DNA of 64,000 nt from Casuarius casuarius (GCA_003342895.1 PTFA01000370.1:146479-210478); one strand, 5' to 3'. Positions 48,301 through 60,819 are shown, numbered from the stretch's first letter. The notes: generated by a model from the sequence alone, not told the origin. Numbers and translations: made by a program.

Positions 48301-50654
48301 TGGAGCCTGGCCAAACGTGGTGAGTGTCAACACTGTGCTCTCATCTGCCAGTAGTGCCCTCTTGCTTGAGGGGACTCCCATGGTCCAGGCTGGAGGGAAA
48401 ATGTGTGTGGGGTCTTTCTGGCTGATGAAGACTGGCTTCCCCTGAGGGTTGTGATCACTCATTTCCAGAAAACAAGGCTTCAGGGGTGTCCTATTTCTGC
48501 TCAGGTCTGTATACTCACGCCACTGCCAGAGGCAGAGGGGAACTGCTGTCAGAGCATTTAGGCAGGCAAGAGGACAGGGAGCAGGGGGGATGTGGGGTGA
48601 CTCATGCCAGGCAGAAAAAGCCCAGCCGGCGTAAACCAGCATCTGCCGATCCTCAGCAAGCCTGGTCCTCAGCTGCACAGGTTGGGGACCCAAGCAAGAG
48701 TGCATGCATTAAGAGTGTGATTTTAAACCAACACAACCTGATAGAGCAGATGTGAACGTGGTAAGGGACGTGTAAAGAAATAAGCTACGACAGGACGACA
48801 TCTTTCATGTCAACATAATGTCATCTACCCTATGGAGATTTTTCTGCTTTAACTCTGTCTGTGTCCACGCAACATCTCCCAAAGCTGGGGGTGAAGAGCT
48901 GTGGTCCCTGGTGGAAAAAAAATCTATTGGCAGAAGGCCCAGACTAGCTGAAATTTATACTGGCAAAACTGGACTCTCTCCCACTTAGCCTGTTTTTTTC
49001 CAGAGGTTTTAGTACAACTGCCCACAGCACAGCTTTGCTAGTGCATGCTGTTTGCAGCAGCTGTTTCCCAATAATTTTTCCTGGCATCCACGTCCAGGTA
49101 AGCTGGACAGAGTAATGGTGAGGAGGGAATGGACTTTTTTGGTTTGAGAGACAAATTCTTTCCTCCTCACAAAAAAACCCAGATCATTCTGTTCAGATGA
49201 AAGAGAAATGATACCAAATATTTCATATTTTTTTGTTTTATTACTTAATCTCACAAAAAGTTGAATAAGGGGATCATATCTTCATTTCAAGGCAAAACCA
49301 TTGCACAGGAAGAAAAGGCAAAAGTTTTATTTTGAAACTCAGAGGAAGATTATTCAAAGTTTTCTCAGTTTTTTGGCTGAAACTATTTGCCAAATTTGAC
49401 CTGAACTTCCAAAGAGACTCAATCTGCCAGAAACTGCATTTTTCAGTGAATTAATGATTGTCATGAAAAATTTCAGCCGGCTCAGACAAAGCCCAGAGCA
49501 GTTTCAAAGAGATAAAATGGTGCGAAAGTCTTCCCAGACAAGCCTTTATGGCTAGCTTCTTAAAGGAATGCATGTACCTAACTCCCTCTCAAATCACGGA
49601 GAGTAAGTACTTAATTCTTGGATGACATTGGCCCTTCATGCTTATATGATAACGGCGGTTTTCGACAGCAGAAGGGACTGAACCAATGATTATCAAGAGC
49701 AAAAGGTAGAGTTCATGCTAGCTCCATTCACCCCTGTCCAAGGACTTACACAGTTTTTCTTAGAGTACTATTTGAGCAGCATTTGGTAACACATCACCTG
49801 ATGTGACGGATCTGTCCTGTGTGGTTTGGCCATTCTCCCTAGGAGCAAATTTCTGCACTTGGCAGGTTTCAAGCTCAGCTTGCTTTAGCTATAAAATGCA
49901 TATTCTGCTGAAAAGAACCAGTGACCAGATCTGCTCTTTGGCCTTGCTTCATTTTCAAATCAAAGAACAGCCTCGGCATCCTCCCTCATCCTCCCTTTTG
50001 TTTCCCTCTTGGCAAAAAAATGCGTATATTTTTCCTAGGACGCTGGTATCTCTGCCCAGAACATGCCATGATATTATTTTTACCTCTGTTTTTTCTTCCT
50101 TGCTTTTCTTTATGGAAGAGCCTTAGAAGCCCTCTTTTTTTCATCTGAATCTGCATTTGCTTTGCCCTTTCCTTCCCTTCCACACTCCTCTTGATAAAAG
50201 GCCCTGGTGTGAGTCCAATGAACTGCCAAATACACTGTGCACATACCTTGGCCGATTAAATCACCCTTTTTAAATAGCCCAAGCAGTTAATGTCAACTCT
50301 CCCTGCCAAACAGTTTCTTACCAACCCATATCTGTCCAGAGGAGCTGTGGCCAACCTTTTTGTTGCCTGTAACTCTTATTCCAGACTTGTCCTAAGACAG
50401 GACAGCTAAAAACCCAGACAAATATACAGACATACCTCAAAAAAACAGGAGGGGGTGAAAGCAAAAGGAAAGAAGTATTGCTGGGCAGACTGGACATTGC
50501 TTTGCACCAAAATGCCATTTCCTTGTTGAGTATGGCCCAAATGTTGTGTTAATGGCCTCAGGAGAGTGACTGCTTAGTTGCACTGTGCCTCTAGGTGAGT
50601 TTGGAGCTTCACTGTGCTGGGGCTGTTGTAATTGGATATAGGGGGCCCTAAAAT
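48301..50654. other. Non-coding stretch, no gene seen
   Basis: No gene or classified repeat recognised. Confidence 0.4.
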
Positions 50655-50712
50655 CTGGTCTGCTCCATGGAGGGAGTCTGGTGCTGGTCTGCTCCATGGA
50701 GGGAGTCTGGTG
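50655..50712. repeat. Perfect 29-base tandem duplication
   Basis: Copies at 50655-50683 and 50684-50712 are identical; each begins CTGGTCTGCTCC and ends GAGTCTGGTG. Each contains the palindrome CTCCATGGAG. A perfect match implies a recent duplication or a polymorphic minisatellite. Confidence 0.95.
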
Positions 50713-52089
50713 CTTCTGGGGAAAGACTGAGAGGGACTGAATGGGGGGGAATTGGGAGCTATCTGAAGACTGGTGGTAAGGAGCTCTAGGCACAGGGCTT
50801 GAGTGGAAACAACATTGTCTGAAGAACCGCAGCAAGGGCAGAGAGGTGGTTTTAAGGGCTCAGATGTGGCTTGGTGATTTACCAAGGTCTTGCTTTTGTC
50901 TGAGACACTGAAGTGCTTCCTGATGCCTCAAGTTTTCTTCTCAAGGACATGGGTCAGAGTGGCTTCCCTGCTCATGGGTGGTGAGCTCCCCACCGCACTG
51001 AGGCTCTCACTCTCAAGGGGTCTCCCCGGTGAGGCAGCTCTGCCTTACTGAGCCTTCAGGACCTTACAAAAGTTGCATGCAGACAAAAGGCTGAAGGACA
51101 AATAGAGGCAGGAGCAGATGACATGACTTCCTCTGTGCTGGTTGTGGTCAGTGGATGAGCAGGGAAGGAGAGGCCCTTCTCTGGCTAAGAAACAACTTTC
51201 TCCTCAGGATGGAAAAAGCCTCTTTTCTTCTATCAGTACTGGTGAAGAGTTGGCTTGTTGGACTGCAGCAAAAACTAAGAGCTGACACTGTCCTGTGCAT
51301 AGTGTGTGCAGGTTCAGGTGCATTTCTGTGTCCGCAGTGCCCTTAAGATCTCCAGGCAGCTTTGGGCACTGCAGGGTCTTTTATTTGTCTTGTTTTCATG
51401 TTTGCTTGTCTTCATTCAGGCATGAGGCCGTTCTTTCCTCTCCTCTCTTCCATTAACTGAAGGACATCCGGGCTTACCTCCCTCCAGGACCGGCCAGGAT
51501 TGCATTATATGGTTGCTCCATGCACATGGGTATTGTTGCCATCTCAGACATGCCTTCACACTCCTCACCTCCACAGCCATAGCTAGCTTGGCATATGGGA
51601 ACCCACGCTGGGATGAGGAAGGACAATCAGCTCTTCATCCCATTTCTTCCCGGTGTTGCCCAACACTGGAGATAGAAGGGAAGAGCATGGCCCCAGTTTC
51701 CCAGTCTCCATCGGAAATTAGAGCTGGGTGAGCTGTGGCTGGACAACTGCATGGGGAAACAAGCGGTTAGTGCTGTGAATCCTTTCCACAAGATGTTACA
51801 AGAGCCCAGATAAAAGTGTCTTTAAAATCCATGTGAAAACAGAGTAGATGTTTGTTTATATGGATAACAAGGAAATCCAATGTTACGACAGCAAGACCTT
51901 AAACAACGAGCCAGGGCTTTGTAAGGAATACAAACCCTTATGTCTGAGAGTAGCAGCTAAATGAGGTATGGAAGAAATATCCCCTGGGAGCAGCTAGTCC
52001 TGCTGCTGAGGGTATCTGGCACCTTCCTCTGATGCAACCAGCACTCACTTGCCCCAGAGGAGGTAGACCAGGCACAGCATGGCAATTTC
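50713..52089. other. Non-coding stretch, no gene seen
   Basis: No gene or classified repeat recognised. Confidence 0.4.
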
Positions 52090-52510
52090 TCTGCTCCCCA
52101 GTGATGCAGCGCCCTAGGGCCGGCAGCTTGGAGAGGGCACGTGGGGCCGGAGCACCCTGCACCCAAGCCCTGCTGTTGCACGCTTGTCTGAAAGCACAGC
52201 CCTTGCCTGTCCTTCCCGCTCCCAGACGGCAGTCAAGGCCCCCGAGGCGGGAGCGCCTGACGCAGGCGTCTTCCCCCCCCCGCCCCGCGACGTTCCAGTG
52301 CCCGGGAACAGGACGTTCCTGCCTGCCCCGGGGAGTCTGGGGTGGGCAAGGGAGCCTGGGCACGGATGCATGCCGCCTGTTACCTTGAGCACCGGGGAAC
52401 ATCTCCAGAGTGAGTGGGGATGCAGTCGGCTTGTTTTTCAGTCCTCCTCCAAGCAGAGGAGGAGGTGGAGGAGGAGGAGCGGGGCCGCCGGGAGGGATCG
52501 CATGGGAGAC
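52090..52510. promoter_or_regulatory. Internal CpG-rich island
   Basis: CpG density rises strongly here: about 20 or more CpGs at 52200-52500, with CGCGACG and CGGGCC-like clusters and C-runs at 52270-52285. A GGA-repeat purine tract follows at 52455-52485. Flanking sequence is CpG-poor. Frames stay open on both strands over it (minus 51938-52558, plus 52184-52714), but they show no domain and overlap each other. It is a candidate internal promoter, exon or regulatory island of an unidentified gene. Confidence 0.42.
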
Positions 52511-54174
52511 TGCGTTGGAAACACTCGGCACAGCTGGGCTCTGTCCCATGGCCTTCACCTTGCTGCTTTGCTAGGGGAAAAGGAAAGGGGAGGACTTGGC
52601 GAGGGGGGGCCTTTGATTTCTCCTGCCTTCACGCTTCAGTTTCTTCCCAGGTGGAGGAGAATGGGATCACAGGGAACCATGGCTGGACATTTCCCCTGCA
52701 GTGAAAGGAGCTGAACCAGCTGAAAATTGACCTTCCAGAAACCCCACACACCAATTTGGGCTGGTTTTTGCTCCCTGGAACAGTTCACTGAAGGGGCAAC
52801 CAGCACCAGCATCGGTGAGATGTGCTGTGGTGGGTAAGAGAAGGGCCAGCGAGACTTTGTTTCCAGGATAAGCATCATTTTGTTGTCCTAGCCATATCCT
52901 CGAATGACATCCTGATATCCAGGTCTTTTGCCTTCAATGGGCACAAGGCTGTGAGAAGCCGTCTGAGTGAACGGCTGTTCACCCTGTCCTGCAGGCTCAA
53001 ATCTGCCTTACTTGTGTACAGGGAGCTGAGAGTGGGAGACAGGAGAGATGTTCAGACCATCAGCCTGATAGGTGATGCTCATCCCATCTAATAGCCTTAG
53101 ATTTGCAGGTCATGTCTTGAGGTGAGAGTGTTACAGGCGCTATGCTGAGGGCTTTGCAGTCTTCCACCAGCCCACTCTTTTTAGACCAAATACGTAAGAG
53201 AGAAACCAGGACAATGTAGAAATCAACTTCTTCACCTTCTGTCCCCCTTGGGAGTCAGTCCCAGAATTCCCACCCCAGGCAGGATCCAATGTTCGTTAGG
53301 GTTTCTTTCCATTGATACTTCTGACATGGCCACCCCCCAACTCAATATCACAGTCTCTGAGTGATGGCGAGATCTCCCATGAACAGGCCTCTGCCCTATA
53401 AGTGCTTCTCTCTAGCACTACCCACACAAAGCTGTGCGTGTAGAGTGTGCATGGACACACATTCACACCCCTACATTCATCTGCCAGCCCTTCAGTCCGC
53501 CTTGACTGCCCAACTCGCCTTAAGTGACACCCAGCTACAGAGAACTGAGCCACTCTTAACAAAGCTGGCACCGTGCATGCCTCTTCCTCAGGTTCCCAAT
53601 GTCACAGCAGTGAGAAAGACAGAAGGGGGGTCTCGGGGGAAGGGTGTAAATTGCTCACTGGGGATGCTATCACATCAAGCCCACTGTTTACAAGCTGCTG
53701 CCAGGTTATTGAAGATCAGAGAGTCCCCGGGTCTAAACACAGCTACTCCTGGAGTGCAGCATGTCGAAGCTGGTTGATACATGTCCACCCGCTGCCCTTG
53801 AGTTGACCTTTAAGACCTCAGAGTTATCAGAGGGAAACGACCATGCGGTGGGGCTGGAGGACCACCTACGGTGCGACCGGAGCTGTGTGGCGATCTTGCA
53901 CAGCTCAAGGAGCGGAGATCTAGAGATACATCTGTCTATCTACAGAGTGGACTCCTGGCCCATGTAGATCCAGGACTGGGAACCTACATGGGGATGTAAA
54001 TTCCCAGTGTAAATATCTTTTGCTCCATAGTCTGCAGAGGTGCTTTCACCCAGTCTAGCAAGACAGACTGATTAACCTCCGCTGTGAGGGCATCCCATGG
54101 AGCGAGATGGTTCTGTCCACCAGATGAAAGCCAATGCTGGTGATTTCCAGCAAAACTGGGCTTAGTGGCTATAT
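52511..54174. other. Non-coding stretch, no gene seen
   Basis: No gene recognised. A small imperfect foldback (CCATGTAG at 53959-53966 and CTACATGG at 53984-53991) lies shortly before MITE copy C. Confidence 0.35.
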
Positions 54175-54463
54175 CTGNACTAGTAAATTAAATATTGGCA
54201 GCAGTTTGATCATCTGCAGTTAAATTGTTAATGTAAACCCAGCACCGACTTGGCCCAGGCCGACTAGCACAGACCCAAACAATCCCTGGGCATGGGTCTG
54301 GAGACAGCACAGGCCAGGGATCGTTCCCAGAAGGCTTTTTGGATGTGGCCGCCCTGTTCTGGAGGCTGAGGGAGTTTAACAGTATGGACATGGCCAGACC
54401 AAGCCAGTTGGCCTCAGGGTCAGAGGCCAGGCCAGGCACTTTTTTTTCTGTTCACTAGCACAG
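54175..54463. mobile_element. MITE-like element, copy C (best ends)
   Basis: The left end CTGNACTAGTAAATT (54175-54189) and the reverse complement of the right end, CTGTGCTAGTGAACAG (from 54463 leftwards), agree at most of the first 13 positions. That makes terminal inverted repeats around a 289-base unit. The interior shares ordered motifs with copy A (GGATGTGGCC at 54341, ATGGACATGGCCAG near 54384) and with copy B (TTGGCCCAGGCCGACTAG near 54250). There is no coding capacity. This fits a non-autonomous DNA transposon; the family is not recognised by name. Confidence 0.55.
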
Positions 54464-55372
54464 CTGTAATGAGTGGGCTTCTAAAGTTTTAGGTGCTGCA
54501 AAGTCAGCACCACCCAGAATGGCCTTAGTGGGGTTTGTCTGTCAGAAGCAAAAGCCTTGAGGTCCTTAGATGAAGATGGCAAAGGCAAGGTGCTGGTGGA
54601 GAAGGAAGATAGAAGCCCATCCTTGCTGTAGGGCAGGCTCCAATTCCAAGTGTAGAAGGACTTGCTGTGTAGCCCCTTTCTAATATATCCTTGTGGTCAA
54701 GCTGGTGTCCTGACTGGGACCCGTAGCTTATGGTGCAGGGAAGAGCAGCAGACTGTGCATGTAGGGCTCAGTGGGGAAGAAGATCTGCCATTTCTCACAC
54801 CACATTGCTAATCCTTAGCAGAGAGGAACCTGGAGGCCAGGCCAGATCTTTCATGCAACGGTTTCTTCCCAAATAAAACATGAGCTCAGCTCTGGGCTAG
54901 GTGCCTACATGCCACTCTCTGCTTGGAAATACATTGAAATTGCTGCTCTGAAGTTATTCCTCTGTTTTTTGCTTGGAGTCCCCAGGCAGACACTCAGGTT
55001 CCAGGAAAACCCAGAAAACTGATTGCAGGCTCTGTTAACGCCACACAGAGGGATGTGGGTACGTAAGCATCAGATGCCAGCAATAGCAGATAGCTCCAAA
55101 GTATGTGTCCTCATTCCCAGACACCAATGTGACTATGTTTTCTTGACTCCCACCTCNGGGCAAGTGGGACAGCACAAACTGCCCCACTCCTATGTGCACT
55201 GAATGTTCCTCAGAGCATTAAACTATTAAAATTATTGCTTTTCTTATTCAGAGACTTCACTACCATCTGGTAATCATGGCCCACCTTCATGTTATTGCCT
55301 GCTGGTCNTTGAGGGACATATGGTGACCATCCATTATGGTGTCTAAGCCCAGGAGCTACGGTGGATCAGACC
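54464..55372. other. Non-coding stretch, no gene seen
   Basis: No gene or classified repeat recognised. Confidence 0.4.
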
Positions 55373-55423
55373 TTCATAAGGCCAACAGAAAAAAGCAACC
55401 GTTCTTTCTGTTGGCCTTATGAA
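55373..55423. repeat. Perfect 19-bp inverted repeat, 13-base loop
   Basis: TTCATAAGGCCAACAGAAA at 55373-55391 is the exact reverse complement of 55405-55423, separated by 13 bases. Further A-T pairs are possible inside the loop after one mismatch. The bases outside the arms do not pair. An RNA from either strand would form a strong short hairpin. Origins to consider are a template-switch mutation, a foldback element remnant or a microRNA-like hairpin. The left arm follows GGATCAGACC, which resembles a CR1/L3 motif. Confidence 0.95.
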
Positions 55424-56997
55424 ATCCCCCAACATGAAAGCTAAGCAGAGTCCTGAGGCCCANAATGCCCAGGATCAGCTGTCAAATTAACTCAGCATCT
55501 TGCTCTGCTTCTAGTGACCTCCATTTGGCACCTCACTCTGAAGAATTTCCTCAAAAGAGCAATGTCTTTGAGAAGTCAGAGCTGGAATGGAAGCTGCAAG
55601 ACAAGACCTTGTATGGAAGGATGGTCAGAATATTTGTGCAGGGCCTAAAATAAAACAGTTGCTCCGCAAAGCTTTGTAAGGGATCTAGCCGTAGGTGGTC
55701 CATAGGGGAACGTGTTGCCTCAAGATACATGCAGACTTGCGGGAGTGTTTTTTCCACTGTCTCAGTATTTCTGACTTTTTGGAACTGTTTTCCTGGTCCG
55801 TCTGAGCCCCACTAAAGTTTTTCACCTAAACGAGGTGTTTGGGGAGGTGCAGGGTGAATGAACCAGATTCTCAAAGGTGTGTGGGTGGAGGGTTGCAGTT
55901 GGATTCTCTGTTGTCTAATAAGGTGCCACCTTTAATCTGAAGCTTTTTCTGCAGCTGGGGCATTTATTCATATTTTTTCAGCTCATGTGTCATTTAACAA
56001 GGACTATGTTCATGACTTTTCCTTCAGAAAGGACATCCATTGGTCCTCTTCCTCAGCTGCCAATTTTCTGAAGCTCACAGGAACATGAGGTCTCTGCGAT
56101 GTCCACCATTCTGGCCAATTTGACACATAGGTGCAACAGCTGGTGTGTGAGGGGCTGACAGTTATAGGCACGACTGCATTTACATCTTCAGGAAATTGGG
56201 CCTGCAGCAAGAGAGAGTTTCTTGCCCTGCACAGACACCTCAAAGCCAGGTGACACAGGTGTCCAGCTGCAGTGCCAGCAGGATGAGGGCTTGAACAAAT
56301 GATGCAACTGAGGCCTTGCTGTCTAGACCCAAATTGTGGTGCTCTGTAGGTTTGTTATTGTCAGAGGTTACTGGCTGGTCTGGGACACCTTCTCTTATCC
56401 CTTCTGCTCTTCTCTGTTGTGTCAGAGATTTGTAGCACAGGAGTTTTTCATGCTGCTCTCCTAGGCACTAACCATTGGGTTAGGCACTCAGTTTCCTAAA
56501 GACCCTGGCTCTGCCCCCAAAAGCCCACCAATTCCCTCGCTTACATGGCATGCATCTCTCCTACCTATCTGCTGTGGTTTAAGTCCAACAGTCTGGCTGA
56601 CAGCTTCTCTTCAATTAAGCAGAATTTTCACTGTGAAAAGCTCTTTTTATCCAGATATTCTCAAATGTCTCTAAAGCAAAGGTCCAAAGCCCATGGTTTG
56701 TGGAAGTCATTTAGTGATAAGGAAACACCTGGGTGATAGAGCAGTTCTTCTTGGCCTTTGTTTAATCACAGGGCCACCTTTGTCTTCGAAAAATATTCTC
56801 CCATATGCAGTGTCACCGTAAGGATTTTCGTGCACAGCTGCCCAATGCAAAGCTGTAACTGGCATGCTCATTTGTTCCTCCTAGTTAGGTGCACATGCAT
56901 TTCTTTTNTCTGCCATCACTGTGTTGCCCACATCAGCTACCAGTGGCTCATGCACTGATGTTTGAGTTCATACGCCTGCCCCTAGATTGAGTTCAGT
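55424..56997. other. Non-coding stretch, no gene seen
   Basis: No gene or classified repeat recognised. Confidence 0.4.
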
Positions 56998-57033
56998 CCC
57001 CAGGAGATGCCCTGACCCCAGGAGATGCCCTGA
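56998..57033. repeat. Perfect 18-base tandem duplication
   Basis: CCCCAGGAGATGCCCTGA occurs twice in a row without mismatch (56998-57015 and 57016-57033). Confidence 0.95.
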
Positions 57034-60000
57034 CTAGTATATCAGGGACATAAGGATGCTCTTCCTCCATTGGACCAAATTCTGGTGCAAATGTTACAGG
57101 AAAGAGAAGTTACGTGAGCGTTAAGGGCTGCAAGGGGCAGGGACTGTTTCCGCCTCTCCTGCTGCTCGGAGGTGAGGCTGGGCTGTGCTGGACTGTGTGG
57201 CAAGCTGGAACTGAAGCCCTGATTCTCTTTACCAGCTGTGGGCTTTCCTGGTGGAGCAGACATCACATCCCCTAAGCATCCCCAATGCAGGGCAGGAGAC
57301 TGACCACAGCAAAGCTTCCATCACTCTGCCATGGGTGGCTTTCTGCTATCTCCACCCTGTGGCTTCAGGCTGCTCTGGAAAAAAGAAAAGATAAGGCCAG
57401 GAAGAGAGATCAGGTGAGGCGAGTTAAATATAGATTTGAAAGGCTGAGGGAACTCTCTTGCTATCACAGAGACAATTATGACCAGTAAAATACCTGGCTT
57501 GGGTACAACTGGGGTGACATCTGGCATTCAGAGGGTGGTGGTGGGAACTGGAGGACACTAGGGCTCCAGGGACATGCTCCTTCCTCCTGCTTTGCTGGCA
57601 CAACTGTGGAGCGCACAAGAAGCGGAGAAGGTGAGCTGGCTGCAAGTTCTTTGCTTGAGCATGAGGAACACATGCACAGGCTCCCCTCACCTCCAAGGGG
57701 AGTCCAGTCCCCTGACGCCAGCTCCCAGGATCACGAGGCTTGGCTCCAGNCCACAAGCAGGCAAGGCTAGTGCCGGGGTGGCTTGTGGGAAGTTGGCTGG
57801 CCCTTCTCATGAATGCTGAATAAGCTGCTAATTTTAACTGGGAGTGACCTTGAACAGATGGTGGGGAAGGAAATTCAGGAGAAGGGAGGTCTGGAAGCTG
57901 CCTAGCAAAAAGAGGCTTCTGTCTCTGTATGAGGCAATAGCATGAGGGGAGCATCCGTGGCAGGTCAAAGCAAAGCCTGACTCCAACAGTGGGCCATTGC
58001 AGATGCCATGAGGAGGATGGGGGAAACANGGAACAAGAGTCCTGAGAGAATAGAACAAGAAAATCCACAACTTAGAGCCTTTCTGACCCAGAGATGATGT
58101 CGTAACTCCTGACTCAATCACTGAGGGGTGGTCGATCATCCAGAAAAAGCTCCAGCCCTCCCACCTGCATCTTTTACGGACTAAAAAGAGTGTCTTTGAC
58201 ACNTCCCACAAACCTCTCTGGTTTAGCCACCAGCCCTGAGAGAGAAGAAAAGGCTTCACNTGGGCCTGCTCATGCTTTAATTCTCCATGGAGGGTTTTTC
58301 TGGCTGCTGCTGGAGTTGGGACATTGCACTGGATGGCCGGAGGAAAGGCCTTTTCTGGGGTAGGCTTGCTGTGGATTTTTATCTCTGCCTCACATCACCA
58401 GCTTGTCTCTGCTCTCTGTGACCCACACAGCCTGGCTATGACACGTGGCTCCAAACTCTCCTTTGGCTCGTGGGTGCCTCAGGGACGGCTGACCAGCTAC
58501 CCACACTTTTCGGACCCAGACTTGAGCTTCACCAGCCCTTGGGGTTGCTCTGAAACATGTCTTGGGGAAAGAAGCCAGAGGGAGTCCCGGGACATTGTTC
58601 CCTTTCAAGGAACAGTGGAAAAGTGGAGCAGCCCAGAGACCGAGGCTCAGCCTGGCAGGACANTGATGCCCTTGTTTGCTCTGCACTGTTTGCCAGGGGA
58701 TATTTGCTCTGCCTTGTGTGGGTGGAGGTAAATCAGAGAAAGTTGAGGGCTTCCCACCACCTCCCTTCCCTGAGGGCCCTGCCTGGCTTTTCAGTGGAAG
58801 TGTGGCAAACTCCAGGCACCCTGTCCTGCAAGGAATAGGTGGGGATGCTCGGATCCTCGGGGTCCCAGGCTCATTATCCCCCTGGGAGAGGTTCTGAGCT
58901 CCTGGCACATACCAGTGGCTGTTGAGGAGGCTGTGCCTGACAGCGCTGCTTCACTCAGAACCAGNCAAGAGCCTGGCATGGAAGGGCTTTCAAAAGAACT
59001 CCTTTCCCAGGACATGTGCAAGGTACATCATGGCTTTGCTTTTACTCTACACCAGCCCAGCAAGCCCACTCCCACAGCTCCGGGCTCCAGCTGTGGCTGC
59101 AGCCTGTTGAAGTGGATACAGAACTCTCTACTGGGCAACCAGCTCCCGGGAAAGGGTACCAGCTCCCCCATTAGCCAGAGATCTGGAAATGTAATGGACG
59201 CAAGTCTTACCTACAAGCTTTTGTGTTGCATTCTCGATGTAGCCCTGGGTGCTTTTTCCTTGCCTCTGCCCTGGCTGAGTCCTGCCCACACAGGGTTGCG
59301 GTGTGAGCCAGTCAGGCAGTCCCAGGCGTTAACGCAGCATGAGAAGGAAGAAGAAATGTTCCCCAAGATATGATAGACACCCTGCTGCTTTTGTCTCACA
59401 CTGAAGACTACTACCTTAGGGAAGGGGACTGCCTTATTCTTCCTNCCTCCAACAGATTTGCTCAGATAAAAGAGATTATCTTTCTGGGTGCCCTGACATC
59501 CTCTTTTGGTCACCACCAGTGCAGCAACACTCCCTCTGTCCTTGTCTCCTTCAGCATCAAGGCCTTGCAGAGCCTGGCTCCAAACTGCATCATGAAGCAA
59601 TATTCCTGGAGANGTCCTAGGTCTTCATCCCCTGCATAGAGCCATGCGCTCCCTGGCCTTCCTTCTCCCTTCTCTTCTGTTACATCTCCACTAACCTCCT
59701 TCTTGTNCTGCTCTAATTTTAGCCTAGCTTCCTAAAGATGTTCAGGAAAGACTAGGGTGTATGTTCAATCCTTCATTAGATACTAGAGAACCCACATTGC
59801 TATGAGCGTCTTNGTTATGTGAAAGCTTTAGCAGAGCTCATGCTTTATTAGACATCAGAGAAGCCACTTGATGTCGTCAGTTCTACTGCTTCCTGCTGTC
59901 CTGTTCCCACGCTGGTCTTCCTTTGGTCTCACTCTCTTCTCTCCTTTGATCACCTCCTGATTTTTCCATGTCTGTCTCACCCCCTGGCCCTGGCTCTAAG

Positions 60001-60229
60001 TTCCCAGATGCACTTTCCACTTCNCTAAGATGTCACAGTGCAGAGCTATTCCCTGGAGAAGGCTTTACGCTGAAGCCAGGGGTATATTTCCACGTCTATA
60101 AGGTGGGGCACTGAAAAATGCCACAGAAGTCTTCCCTCCAGAGCCTAAAAATCACTTTCAAGCAGGGTGTTAATGCAGATGAATTCAACATCAACAGAAG
60201 GCCAGGCATTTCCTGTGGAGACAGCTTTT
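57034..60229. other. Non-coding stretch, no gene seen
   Basis: Several frames of 130-215 residues overlap on opposite strands (57424-58068, 58390-58908, 58915-59373). None carries a recognised domain or splice-bounded coding signature. Isolated Ns are frequent. Confidence 0.35.
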
Positions 60230-60322
60230 CAGATAAAGGATGGGGATGAAGTGATGGGACCAAGGCTACATAGGCAAGCAATAGTGGAGACAGATAATGA
60301 AAGTCTGGCTCTTTCCATATTA
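60230..60322 (-). mobile_element. Possible MIR fragment, antisense
   Basis: GATAAAGGATGGGGATGAAG, TGATGGGACCAAGGCTACAT and AATGAAAGTCTGGCTC resemble the antisense MIR path 'gaggaaactgag...gtgacttgcccaaggctacacagc...gagtctggc'. Divergence is heavy. Confidence 0.35.
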
Positions 60323-60399
60323 AGATTGGCACCCTGGGAAAAATGGAAAGGGATATCTTGGTTGTTATGCAAGATGTATTACATTGGGTTTTAATCCTT

Positions 60400-60482
60400 G
60401 TCTGGGTCATTCAGAGAGTTCATACTCTAAGGCAGGGATTGCCTCTTATCTTGCACAGCACCTTGCACAGACTGATGCCTGC
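60400..60482 (+). mobile_element. Possible L2/MIR-type 3' tail
   Basis: CATACTCTAAGGCAGGGATT, GCCTCTTATCTTGCACAGCA and CCTTGCACAG parallel the 'taagctctttgaggcagggactgtctctt...cagcgcctagcacaatg' tail shared by ancient L2/MIR-related repeats. It is short and unsupported by an upstream body. Confidence 0.35.
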
Positions 60483-60819
60483 CAAAATATACAACATATC
60501 CTTCTTGGGTAGCTTTAAAGAGCCCTTCTAACTGACCTGTTTGCTTGAGGGGACGGTGATAGGGTCCCTGCTGCAGATCACTCAAGGATCACAAACTAAG
60601 CATGAAATCCTTGGATCCCTTTTACTACCTTTCTCCTGCTCCATGGCTCATATACGAGCCTTTGGCTGGGGCCAGNGCAGATCCCCTTATCTCCAGCTGA
60701 ATGATTTTGGTTGTGGTGGAGCTGTGGGATTACTTTCCCAGAAGTTTTGGCAGCTGTTGTATTCATGCATGATTGGTCATGAGGCTGATGGTTNCCCTCA
60801 GCTCCTTGATGAGTCTCAA
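60483..60819. other. Non-coding stretch, no gene seen
   Basis: No gene or classified repeat recognised. Confidence 0.4.

Noticed and set aside
51938..52714. Long frames on both strands across the 52-kb CpG-rich island
   Set aside because: They are mutual shadows over GC-rich sequence with no domain on either strand.
57424..58908. Several overlapping frames of 130-215 residues
   Set aside because: Pro/Ser-rich, overlapping on opposite strands, with Ns. No family resemblance.
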